From Luteimonas padinae (GTDB lineage Bacteria; Pseudomonadota; Gammaproteobacteria; Xanthomonadales; Xanthomonadaceae), in NCBI RefSeq assembly GCF_014652935.1, contig NZ_BMZT01000004.1, forward strand, positions 124,001 to 188,000: a stretch of DNA of 64,000 bases, read 5' to 3'. Position 1 is the stretch's first letter, and every line of letters begins with the position of its first letter. Below, in pieces: positions 1-8,274 of the stretch. The translations under genes and the position numbers were made by a program. The notes beneath the pieces were generated by a model that worked only from the letters and a program-made list of their open reading frames with translations, was not told the origin of the DNA and made no database searches.

Positions 1-1170
1 GGCCATCGCCAGCATCCTGGGCATCTTCCTCGCCGGCCACCTGGCACGGCCGCGCGACGCGCTGCTGATGCTGGCCGGCTTCCTGATCGCCGCATCCACC
101 CTCGTCCTGCTCCTGTCCATTCCCGCGGGCATCGACAGGATCGCTGCCAGCAGCGGCGATGCCCGCATCGCCCTGGTGCTCTCCTCGCAGGCGCGCACGG
201 AGATCGAAAGCGTCCTTCCGGTCGATGCCGCCGGCATCATCTCGGCCCTGCCGCAGGTCGCACGCCACCCGGACGGGCGCGCGATGGTGGCGCCGCAGTT
301 CATCGCCAACACCAAACTCACGCGCGGCGACGGTGTGCGCAGCACGGTTCAGGTCCGCGGCGTGGACGCCTCCACCTGGGCCTTGCTCGAGGCGTTCGGC
401 GACCTGGTTGATGCACCCGGACAAGGCGGCGAACGCGACCTGCTGGTGGGGAAGATGGCCGCGGGCGCATACCGGGAGCTCCAGGGCGCGGAATCGCTGC
501 GGCTGCGCGGCACAGCGCTCGCCATCCGGCACGGACTCGCTGCGAACGGCGGCTTCTGGGAGTCCGAACTCTGGACCGCGCTCGCCACGCTGCAGGCCGC
601 CTACAACGCACCCGGCCAGGTCTCGGTGCTCTGGGTGGCCCTGGTGGACGAGGCGGCCTTCGATGCCTTCGCGGCCGGCGTCCGTTCCGATCCCCGGCTG
701 TCCGGCGTGCGCGTCGTCGCACAGGACTCCTATTACGGTGAGCAGGTCGCCTTCGTGTCGCAGCTTGTCCGCCTCGCCGCCCTCGGCGTCTCGCTGCTGC
801 TGGCTGCGGCGCGATCCTGGTGATCATGAACGCCCTGGACACCGCGCTGCAGAAGCGGCGGCGCGAAGCCGGCACGCTCCGCGCGCTTGGTTTCCCGCGC
901 ACGGGCATCGGCGCCGCCGTGCTGGTGGAGGTGGCCGTCATCGGCACGATCGCCACCGCGCTGGCGCTCGGCGCCATGTACCTGGCGGTCGACGGGCGGA
1001 TGTTCGGCACCTCGGCCGGCAGCCAGGCGATCCAGGCCCATGTCGCCATCACCCCAGCGTTGGCCCTGTTGGTCCTCGGCTACAGTCTGGCGCTGGGCCT
1101 GCTGAGCGCCCTGCTGCCGACGTGGCGGCTGGCGGGCGGCAGGCTGATCGACTCCCTGCGTGCAGACTGA
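1..1170 (+). pseudogene. ABC transporter permease (FtsX/MacB type), 5' truncated by window edge and frameshifted
   Basis: Reading frame open from base 2 encodes the periplasmic MacB_PCD-like region and the start of a C-terminal membrane helix, then meets TGA at 821-823. The next frame, readable from about 805 to 1170, continues the same protein (GAILVIMNALDTALQKRRRE, then two more helices, ending DSLRAD). The joined product aligns along its length with the intact permease at 4657-5982 (same order: REATLRAIGF-like FtsX motif, three C-terminal helices). One missing base near 803-810 explains the break. It lies directly upstream of the adaptor/ATPase/permease genes, so it was probably part of the same exporter. 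Either a real pseudogene or a one-base sequencing error. The family assignment is firm; its present functionality is not. Confidence 0.8.
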
Positions 1171-1333
1171 GTGGCCGGTGCCCCGCCTGCACCGCTCCGG
1201 CGCCTGCCTGACCGGAGCACGTGCGGATGCATGACACTTCACAGGTGACACGGCCCGCCCCGGCGCTTGAAAGTGGCGCCACCCCGCGGCGGGCCCGGTC
1301 ACACTCCATCCACTGCCCTCGTCCCTGGTCCCG

Positions 1334-2590
1334 ATGAACACGAAAGCCGACCTGCTCAAGGAACTCCGCATCGACCGCCAGCCCACGCCGCCGCCCTCGC
1401 GCCGCGGCCTGTGGATCGGACTCGCGATCGCCGTCGCGGTGCTGCTGCTCGCGGGCCTGGCCTTGGCGCTGCTGTCCGGCGCCCGCACGACCGAAGTCCG
1501 CACCGCAACCGCCGCCGCAACCGGCAACGGCGGCAGCGGCGCGACCTCGGTGCTCGACGCCAGCGGCTACGTCGTCGCCCGGCGCATGGCCACCGTCTCG
1601 GCCAAGATCACCGGGCGCGTGCGCGAAGTGCTGATCGAGGAAGGCATGGCGGTGGCCGAGGGCCAGGTCATGGCCACGCTCGACCCGGTGGACGCCGACG
1701 CCCAGCACGACCTCGCCCGTGCCCAGCTCGGCGCCGCGCGCAGCCAGATCGCCGGCGTCCAGGCGCAGCTGACCGAAGCCGAAGCGAATGCGACGCGCCT
1801 GTCGGGGCTGGTGCGGCAGCAGCTGGTCTCGCGCGCGCAGTACGACCAGGCGGTCGCGCAGCGCGATGCACTGCGCGCCCAGCTCGCCACCGCCCGGCGC
1901 AACGCCGAGGTCGCGACCGAAAGCCTGCGCATCAGCGACATCGGCGTCGACAACACGATCGTGCGCGCGCCCTTCGCCGGCGTGGTCATCGCCAAGGCCG
2001 CGCAGCCGGGCGAGATCGTCTCGCCGCTGTCGGCCGGCGGCGGCTTCACCCGCACCGGCATCGGCACCATCGTCGACATGGATTCGCTGGAAGTCGAGGT
2101 CGACGTCGGCGAGGCCTACATCGGCCGCGTGCAGGCGAAGATGCCGGTCGAGGCCACGCTCAACGCCTATCCCGACTGGAAGATCCCGGCCGAGGTGATC
2201 GCGATCATCCCCACCGCCGATCGCGGCAAGGCCACGGTGAAGGTGCGCGTGGCGCTGAAGGAGAAGGACCCGCGGATCGTGCCCGACATGGGCGTGACCG
2301 TGAGTTTCCTCGAGCGTGCGCCCGAGACCGGCGACGGCGCAGGCGACGACGCGCCGCGCGGCGTGCGCGTGCCGGAGGCCGCGGTGGCCACGCGCGACGG
2401 CGGCGACGTGGTGTTCGTGGTCGCCGGCGACGACGGCGATGCCACGGCCGAGCTGCGCGGCGTCAGCACCGGAGGCGCCTCGGGCGGCCAGCGCATCCTG
2501 CTGTCGGGCGTGGCGCCCGGCGAAACCGTGATCCTCGATCCTCCCGCAGACCTGGCCGACGGCGACAAGGTCAGCCCGGCCGGTCCCTAG
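1334..2590 (+). CDS. periplasmic adaptor subunit (HlyD/MacA family) of an ABC-type efflux system
   Basis: 418 aa. Short cytoplasmic N-terminus, one membrane anchor at about residues 26-49, a half lipoyl/biotinyl motif around 91-117 (GRVREVLIEEGMAVAEGQVM), a helical hairpin rich in Ala/Gln/Arg at about 118-200, then the second lipoyl half and beta-barrel regions. This is the standard layout of membrane fusion proteins that link an inner-membrane ABC exporter to an outer-membrane channel. It is followed by an ATPase and two FtsX-type permeases on the same strand, so it probably works with them like MacA with MacB. The anchor is an uncleaved helix; no lipobox is present. The exported substrate cannot be read from the sequence. 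The ATG at 1334 precedes the charged N-terminus and is the only sensible start. Confidence 0.9.
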   Translation: MNTKADLLKELRIDRQPTPPPSRRGLWIGLAIAVAVLLLAGLALALLSGARTTEVRTATAAATGNGGSGATSVLDASGYVVARRMATVSAKITGRVREVLIEEGMAVAEGQVMATLDPVDADAQHDLARAQLGAARSQIAGVQAQLTEAEANATRLSGLVRQQLVSRAQYDQAVAQRDALRAQLATARRNAEVATESLRISDIGVDNTIVRAPFAGVVIAKAAQPGEIVSPLSAGGGFTRTGIGTIVDMDSLEVEVDVGEAYIGRVQAKMPVEATLNAYPDWKIPAEVIAIIPTADRGKATVKVRVALKEKDPRIVPDMGVTVSFLERAPETGDGAGDDAPRGVRVPEAAVATRDGGDVVFVVAGDDGDATAELRGVSTGGASGGQRILLSGVAPGETVILDPPADLADGDKVSPAGP

Positions 2591-2629
2591 GCGCCGCTTC
2601 CACCAGACACCTGCATCCCACATCCCACC

Positions 2630-2689
2630 TGTAGGAGCGGCTATAGCCGCGATGGCGCAGACCCGGTCGCGGCTATAGCCGCTCCTGCA
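2630..2689. repeat. REP-like palindromic repeat, copy 1
   Basis: Arms 2631-2652 (GTAGGAGCGGCTATAGCCGC...) and 2667-2688 are near-perfect inverted complements separated by 14 bp. Each arm itself contains the small palindrome GGCTATAGCC. It sits between the adaptor gene and the ATPase gene, inside the presumed operon. Related copies lie near 8123, 24674, 51462 and 61124. Confidence 0.85.
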
Positions 2690-2747
2690 AAGAAGCAAAG
2701 AAGGCGTTCGGGTTCACCGCATCCACCACATCCACCGGAGCATCGTG

Positions 2748-3440
2748 ATGACGACCCTGGTATCGATCCGCAACCTCACCAAGTCCTACCAGCGCGGCCC
2801 GGAGAAGGTCGACGTGCTGCACGGGCTGGACCTGGACATGGCGGCCGGCGACTTCGTCGCGCTGATGGGCCCCTCGGGCTCGGGCAAGACCACGCTGCTG
2901 AACCTGATCGGCGGCCTCGACGCGCCCACCAGCGGCGAGATCGACGTCGCCGGCCAGCGCATCGACCGCATGGGCGCGGGCCAGCTCGCCGCCTGGCGCA
3001 GCCAGAACGTCGGCTACGTCTTCCAGTTCTACAACCTGATGCCGGCGCTCAGCGCGCAGAAGAACGTCGAGTTGCCGTTGCTGCTGACGAAGCTCGGTGG
3101 CGCGCAGCGCAAGCGCAACGCGCAGATCGCGCTGGAGCTGGTCGGCCTGTCCGACCGCACGTCGCACAAGCCGTCCGAGCTGTCCGGCGGCCAGCAGCAG
3201 CGCGTGGCGATCGCGCGCGCGATCGTCTCCGACCCGACGCTGCTGATCTGCGACGAACCCACCGGCGACCTCGACCGCCAGTCGGCCGAGGAGATCCTGG
3301 GACTGCTGCAGGAGCTCAACCGCGAACACGGCAAGACCATCGTGATGGTCACCCACGACCCGAAGGCGGCCGAGTACGCCAGTCACACCCTGCACCTCGA
3401 CAAGGGCGTGCTGGTCGAACAGCAGGCGCACGCGGCCTGA
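2748..3440 (+). CDS. ABC transporter ATP-binding protein (MacB/LolD type)
   Basis: 230 aa from the ATG at 2748; a GTG three bases earlier is possible, but GGAG at 2737-2740 is better spaced for the ATG. Walker [10 protein letters not shown] at residues 41-49, Q-loop in FQFYNLMP, signature LSGGQQQR near residue 144, Walker B LLICDEP followed by the D-loop, and a switch histidine in VTHD. These residues are all intact. The protein is a stand-alone nucleotide-binding domain of the LolD/FtsE/MacB class that powers mechanotransmission-type exporters. The two permease genes follow at once, so it is their ATPase. The last residues (EQQAHAA) are unremarkable. Confidence 0.95.
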   Translation: MTTLVSIRNLTKSYQRGPEKVDVLHGLDLDMAAGDFVALMGPSGSGKTTLLNLIGGLDAPTSGEIDVAGQRIDRMGAGQLAAWRSQNVGYVFQFYNLMPALSAQKNVELPLLLTKLGGAQRKRNAQIALELVGLSDRTSHKPSELSGGQQQRVAIARAIVSDPTLLICDEPTGDLDRQSAEEILGLLQELNREHGKTIVMVTHDPKAAEYASHTLHLDKGVLVEQQAHAA

Positions 3441-3471
3441 GCCGCCGGGGCAACCACCGGAGGGGTTCGCC

Positions 3472-4641
3472 ATGAAGTATTTCCACCTGGTCTGGGCGGC
3501 GCTGTTCCGGCGCAAGACCCGCACCTTCCTGACGCTGGCCTCGATCGTGGCCGCGTTCCTGCTGTTCGGCCTGCTCGACGGCATCCGCACCAGCTTCGCC
3601 GAGCTCGGCCGCAACGCCGACGGCGCGCAGCGCCTGCAGACCGCGTCGAAGCTGTCGTTCATCGAGACCCTGCCGATCTCGCTGCAGTCGCGCATCGCCA
3701 ACATCGACAACATCGAGGCGGTGACGCACGCCAACTGGTTCGGTGGCGCCTACCAGGACCCGAAGAACCAGCTCTTCACCTTCGCCGTAGCGCCCAACTA
3801 CCTCGAGCTCTACCCCGAGATCGAAGTCGACCCGGCGCAGCTCGAAGCGTGGAAGCGCAACCGCACCGGCATGCTGGTGGGCGAGGCGATGATGAAGCGC
3901 TTCGACTGGAAGGTCGGCCAGCGCATCCCGCTGCAGTCCACCATCTATCCCAACAGCGACGGCACGCTCGACTGGGCCTTCGACATCGTGGGCGTGCTGC
4001 GCGCGAAGGAGGGCGGCGCGGGCGGCGGATTCACCGATGCGCTGATCCTGATGCACTACGACTACTTCGAGGAGTCCTCGCCCTACATCGACGGCGACGT
4101 CGGCTGGTACATCAGCCGCGTCTCCGACGTGCGCCGCAGCGACGCCGCGGCCAAGGCGATCGACGCGCTGTCGGCCAACTCGCCGCACGAGACCAAGACC
4201 ATGAGCGAGCAGGCGGCGATGGCCTCGCAGCTCAAGCAGATGGCCGACATCGGCCTGATCGTGGGCTCGATCATGGGCGCGGTGTTCTTCACCCTGCTGC
4301 TGCTGACCGGCAACACCATGGCCCAGGCCGTGCGCGAGCGGACGTCCGAGCTGGCGGTGCTCAAGACGATCGGCTTCACCAGCACCAGCGTGCTGATGAT
4401 GGTGCTGGCCGAGTCGATGCTGATGGTGGTGATCGGCGGCGTGCTGGGCCTGGGCCTGGCGGCGGTGATCGGCAAGGCGGCGACGGCCGGCAGCGGTGGC
4501 CTGGTCAACCTGCCACCGGTGGGACTCGAAAGCTGGCTGCTGGGGCTTGGGCTGATGCTCGCCATCGGCCTGCTGGTCGGCGCGCTGCCGGCGATCCGCG
4601 CGATGCGCCTGAACATCGTCGACGCCCTCGCGGGCCGCTGA
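3472..4641 (+). CDS. ABC transporter permease (FtsX/MacB_PCD family)
   Basis: 389 aa. One N-terminal membrane helix (about residues 17-36, after RRKTRTFLTLAS), a large periplasmic MacB_PCD domain (about 40-260), then three C-terminal helices forming the FtsX domain with the typical RERTSELAVLKTIGF coupling segment. Starts 31 bp after the ATPase stop with a good Shine-Dalgarno (GGAGG) before the ATG. Followed 15 bp later by a second permease of the same family, so the transporter is probably a heterodimer. Substrate unknown; this class exports lipoproteins, peptides or drugs or performs mechanical work in the periplasm. Confidence 0.92.
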   Translation: MKYFHLVWAALFRRKTRTFLTLASIVAAFLLFGLLDGIRTSFAELGRNADGAQRLQTASKLSFIETLPISLQSRIANIDNIEAVTHANWFGGAYQDPKNQLFTFAVAPNYLELYPEIEVDPAQLEAWKRNRTGMLVGEAMMKRFDWKVGQRIPLQSTIYPNSDGTLDWAFDIVGVLRAKEGGAGGGFTDALILMHYDYFEESSPYIDGDVGWYISRVSDVRRSDAAAKAIDALSANSPHETKTMSEQAAMASQLKQMADIGLIVGSIMGAVFFTLLLLTGNTMAQAVRERTSELAVLKTIGFTSTSVLMMVLAESMLMVVIGGVLGLGLAAVIGKAATAGSGGLVNLPPVGLESWLLGLGLMLAIGLLVGALPAIRAMRLNIVDALAGR

Positions 4642-4656
4642 CCGGGAGACACACGG

Positions 4657-5982
4657 ATGAACCGTATGAAGAAGCTGCTTCGTGGTGCGGGCCTGGTGCT
4701 GCTCCTGGTCGCCTTCCTCGCCGCCTGGATCGTGCTGCCCTGGCCGGCGCTGCTGGCGCTGGCGGTGGCGTTCGCGCTGTGGATGGTCCTCACCCGCAGC
4801 GGCCGCCAGGCCGCTTCGGTGACGCGCGTGGGCGTCAGCACGCTCACGCAGCGGCTGGGCGCGTCGTCGGTGGTGATCGTCGGCATCGCCGGCGTGGTCG
4901 GCGTGCTGGTGGCGCTGCTGGCGATGGCCGAGGGCTACCGGCACACGGTCAGCAGCAGCGGCGACGAAGAGACCGCGATCGTGCTGCGCGGCGGATCCTC
5001 GGCCGAGCTGATGTCGGTGATGACGCGCGATGCAATCACCGCGATCGAGCGCGCGCCGGAGATCGCACGCGACGCCGACGGCCGCCCGCTGGCCTCGCCC
5101 GAGCTGGTGGTCGCGGCCAACCTGCCGATCCGCGGCGGCGGCGCCGACGAGGACGGCAGCGTGCAGCTGCGCGGCGTCGGCGACATGGCCTGGGCGGTGC
5201 GCCCCAACGTTCGGCTGGTCGAGGGCCGGCGCTTCGAGCCCGGCAAGCGCGAGCTGGTGGTCGGCAAGGGTGCGCGCCGGCAGTTCGCGGGCCTCGAGCC
5301 CGGCGCCGAGCTGCGCCTGGGCAACCAGCAGTGGACGGTGGTCGGCGTGTTCGAGTCCGGCGACGGCATGGAGTCCGAGATCTGGGCCGACGCCGAGGTG
5401 GTCGCCACCACCTATCGCCGCGGCTCCAGCCGCGCCTCGGTCTTCGCCCGCCTCACCTCGCCCTCTGCGTTCAACGCCTTCAAGGCCACCCTCGACGCCG
5501 ACCCTCGCCTGCAGGTGGAGGCGCAGACCACGCTGGCGTATTTCCAGGGCCAGTCGGCCGGCGTATCGAAGGTGCTTCGGATCATCGGCATCGTGGTCGG
5601 CTCGATCATGGCCATCGGCGCGGTGTTCGGCGCGCTCAACACCATGTTCGCAACCGTCGCCTCGCGCGCGCGCGAGATCGCGACCCTGCGCGCGATCGGC
5701 TTCCGCGGCATGCCGGTGGTGGTCGCGGTGATGCTGGAGACCATGCTGCTGGCCGCGCTCGGCGGCGTGCTCGGCGGGCTGCTGGCCTGGCTGGTGTTCA
5801 ACGGCTACACCGCCTCGACGCTCGCCGGCGGCGTGGCGCAGCTGACGTTCGAGTTCAAGGTGTCGCCGGAGCTGCTGTGGCAGGGCCTGAAGTGGGCGCT
5901 GGCGATCGGCTTCGTCGGCGGCCTGTTCCCGGCGCTGCGCGCGGCGACCATGCCGGTGACCGACGCCCTGCGCGCGGCCTGA
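4657..5982 (+). CDS. ABC transporter permease (FtsX/MacB_PCD family), second subunit
   Basis: 441 aa. Two closely spaced N-terminal hydrophobic stretches (about residues 10-45) precede a second segment and the periplasmic MacB_PCD domain; the C-terminus has the FtsX coupling motif (SRAREIATLRAIGF) and three helices. It is the closest relative in the window of the frameshifted permease at 1-1170, indicating a duplication within the locus. Last gene of the presumed exporter operon, 15 bp after the first permease. The extra N-terminal hydrophobic pair is unusual for the family and could alter topology; I infer an even number of helices before the periplasmic domain only tentatively. Confidence 0.9.
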   Translation: MNRMKKLLRGAGLVLLLVAFLAAWIVLPWPALLALAVAFALWMVLTRSGRQAASVTRVGVSTLTQRLGASSVVIVGIAGVVGVLVALLAMAEGYRHTVSSSGDEETAIVLRGGSSAELMSVMTRDAITAIERAPEIARDADGRPLASPELVVAANLPIRGGGADEDGSVQLRGVGDMAWAVRPNVRLVEGRRFEPGKRELVVGKGARRQFAGLEPGAELRLGNQQWTVVGVFESGDGMESEIWADAEVVATTYRRGSSRASVFARLTSPSAFNAFKATLDADPRLQVEAQTTLAYFQGQSAGVSKVLRIIGIVVGSIMAIGAVFGALNTMFATVASRAREIATLRAIGFRGMPVVVAVMLETMLLAALGGVLGGLLAWLVFNGYTASTLAGGVAQLTFEFKVSPELLWQGLKWALAIGFVGGLFPALRAATMPVTDALRAA

Positions 5983-6063
5983 GCGGCGCGGCGCCGCCGC
6001 CTGCAGCCAGCCGTACGACAACGGCACTGCAGCCGGAAGGCGCACGGCACGCGTCCCAGTGGA

Positions 6064-6966
6064 TCAGGCCTGCTGTGCCACCACCCGCCGCCGGGAGCGG
6101 ATGAAACCATCGATGGCGAACACCGCCAGACCCGCCCAGATCACCGCGAAGCCGATCGCGCGGTCGCGGTCGAAGGCCTCGCCGAATACCAGCACGCCGC
6201 ACAAGAGCTGCAGCGTCGGCGCCAGGTACTGCAGCAGGCCGACGGTGGTCAGCGACACCTGGCGCACGGCGTAGGCGAAGCCGATCAGCGGCAGCGCGGT
6301 GAGCGCGCCGCCCAGCACCAGCAGCAGGTTGCTGCCCCAGCCCCAGCGCACATCGGTGAAGCCGCCCTGCCCGCCCAGCTCCAGCCAGGCCAGCAGCGCC
6401 GCCGCCGGCACCAGCAGGTACAGGTTCTCCACGCCCAGTCCGGCCACCGCATCGACCTGCGCCTGCCGCCGGATCAGCCCGTAGAACGCGAACGAAGTGG
6501 CCAGCGCCAGCGCGATCCAGGGGAAGCTGCCGTAGTTGAAGGTCAGCCAGAGCACGCCGCAGGCGGCCAGCGCCACCGCCACCCATTGCGCCGGCTGCAG
6601 GCGCTCGCGCAGGAATACCACGCCGATCACCACATTGAGCAGCGGGTTGATGAAATAGCCCAGGCTGGTCTCGACCACGTGCCCGGCGTTCACCGCCCAG
6701 ACGTACAGGCTCCAGTTGAAGCCGATCAGGAGCCCCGAGGCCAGCAGCATCCCGGCCAGACGCGGCTGCGCAAACACCGCGCGCAGCCAGCCGCGGCCGC
6801 GCGTGAGCGTCAGGAAGGCCGCCACCAGCAGCGCCGACCACAGCGCGCGGTGCAGCACTACCTGCAGCGAGGGCACGGATTTGAGCAGATGCCAGTACAG
6901 CGGCATCAGGCCCCAGAGCACGAAGGCGCCGACGGCCATCCACAGGCCGCGGGTACGGCTGTCCAT
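6064..6966 (-). CDS. rarD: EamA/RarD family transporter
   Basis: 300 aa with ten hydrophobic segments in two EamA halves. The start (MDSRTRGLWMAVGAFVLWGLMPLYW) and the segments WSLYVWAVNAGHVVETSLGY and FINPLLNVVIG match RarD proteins, which are drug/metabolite-superfamily permeases once linked to chloramphenicol sensitivity. The ATG at 6964-6966 lies 2 bp after the stop of the upstream permease gene, so the two are likely cotranscribed; reading further upstream in this frame would merge it with shadow sequence. Transported compound unknown. Confidence 0.9.
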   Translation of the reverse strand: MDSRTRGLWMAVGAFVLWGLMPLYWHLLKSVPSLQVVLHRALWSALLVAAFLTLTRGRGWLRAVFAQPRLAGMLLASGLLIGFNWSLYVWAVNAGHVVETSLGYFINPLLNVVIGVVFLRERLQPAQWVAVALAACGVLWLTFNYGSFPWIALALATSFAFYGLIRRQAQVDAVAGLGVENLYLLVPAAALLAWLELGGQGGFTDVRWGWGSNLLLVLGGALTALPLIGFAYAVRQVSLTTVGLLQYLAPTLQLLCGVLVFGEAFDRDRAIGFAVIWAGLAVFAIDGFIRSRRRVVAQQA

Positions 6967-6968
6967 GC

Positions 6969-8006
6969 TCAACTGCGCGCTCCGGGGTCGGGAAGGCGGA
7001 CGGCGGTGGACACCGCGTCCGCGGTGGCCGGCACCGGCACCGCATCGGCGCTCGAGGCCGCGATCGGCTCCGCCACGGTCGACGGCGCCGGCTGCGGCGG
7101 CACCCGGCGGCGCGCGCTGGCGATCGTGATCGCGACCACGCCGGCGAGGATCACCGCCATCGCGCCGAGGTCGTGGGCACTGAAGCGCTCGCCGGCCAGC
7201 AGGGTGCCGAGCAGCACCGCGATCACCGGATTGACGTAGGCGTAGCTGCCCAGCAGGGTCGCGCGCACGTTCTGCAGCAGCCAGGCATAGGCCGAAAACG
7301 CCACGATCGAGCCGAACACGGCCAGGTAGGACACCGCCAGCCAGCCGCGCGGCGTCGGCATGGCCTCGATGCGCTCGCCGAGCAGGCCGCCGGCCATCGT
7401 GAGCAGCACGCCGCCGCAGAGCATCTGCGCGGCGGCGGCCATGAACGGCGACGGCAGCGCGCGCCCGCGGCTCCAGACCGAGCCGAAGGCCCAGGCCAGC
7501 GGCGCCACCAGCAGCGCGGCCAGGCCCACCGGCGACGCGGTGAGCGAGCTGCCGGCGTTGAGCCAGGCGACGCCGGCGAAGCCGATCGCCAGGCCGACGA
7601 CCTCGAGCCGCGACGGCCGCTCGCCACGCAGCGCCGCGAACAGCCCGATCCACAGCGGGCACGAAGCCACCGCCACCGCGGCCAGCCCCGACGACACCGT
7701 CTGCTGCGCGATGCAGACCATGCCGTTGCCGAGGCCCAGCAGCAGCAGGCCCATGACCCACAGGTCGCGCCACTGCGTGCGCGTGGGCGCAGGCACCCCG
7801 CGCAGGCGCAGCAGCGCATACAGCAGTCCGCCTGCGACCAGGAACCTGCAGCCCGCCATCAGCAGCGGCGGCCAGCCGCCCTCCAGCGCGAAGCGGATGC
7901 CGAGGTAGGTCGAACCCCAGACGACGTAGACCGCACCCAGCGCGAGCACGACCGCGGTCGCGCCCGGAGGCGTGCGGGAAGGGAGGGACGGCGAAGCGGC
8001 ACCCAT
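6969..8006 (-). CDS. EamA family (drug/metabolite superfamily) permease
   Basis: 345 aa with about ten membrane helices in two EamA repeats. The N-terminal part contains VVWGSTYLGIRFALEGGWPP, typical of YedA-like exporters. After the last helix a roughly 45-residue Ala/Pro/Val-rich tail (RRRVPPQPAPSTVAEPIA onward) extends the protein beyond the usual 290-310 residues; it has no recognisable domain. Probably cotranscribed with the rarD-like gene 2 bp downstream. Substrate unknown. Confidence 0.88.
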   Translation of the reverse strand: MGAASPSLPSRTPPGATAVVLALGAVYVVWGSTYLGIRFALEGGWPPLLMAGCRFLVAGGLLYALLRLRGVPAPTRTQWRDLWVMGLLLLGLGNGMVCIAQQTVSSGLAAVAVASCPLWIGLFAALRGERPSRLEVVGLAIGFAGVAWLNAGSSLTASPVGLAALLVAPLAWAFGSVWSRGRALPSPFMAAAAQMLCGGVLLTMAGGLLGERIEAMPTPRGWLAVSYLAVFGSIVAFSAYAWLLQNVRATLLGSYAYVNPVIAVLLGTLLAGERFSAHDLGAMAVILAGVVAITIASARRRVPPQPAPSTVAEPIAASSADAVPVPATADAVSTAVRLPDPGARS

Positions 8007-8120
8007 GGCGCGATCCGGAACGTGTTCGGGGAGGAAGGCCGCGGGAACCCGCCGGCCGGTCCGCCATTCTACGCCGCCGGGGCACCTGCGCTGCCGGCAG
8101 CGTCTACGCCGCCCGCGCCG

Positions 8121-8208
8121 CGCCTGTAGGAGCAGCTACAGCTGCGACCGCATCTCCTCCGACGCCAGGTCGGGCGCCGTCGCAGCTGTGGCTGCTCCTA
8201 CACAGGCG
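8121..8208. repeat. REP-like palindromic repeat, copy 2
   Basis: Arms 8123-8148 (starting CCTGTAGGAGCAGCTACAGC) and 8179-8206 are inverted complements with few differences and a 30 bp loop. It lies between the divergently placed 5' end of the EamA gene and the 3' end of prc. Confidence 0.85.
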
Positions 8209-8274
8209 CGTCCGGCGGAGGCGATCGGTAAATGCGTCCGGCAGGCGCGTCCGGCGGTGCGTCCGGTCGCGGCC

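Noticed and set aside
1171-1333. Promoter for the adaptor gene
   Set aside because: No hexamer pair with acceptable spacing was found; the gene may be read from further upstream.
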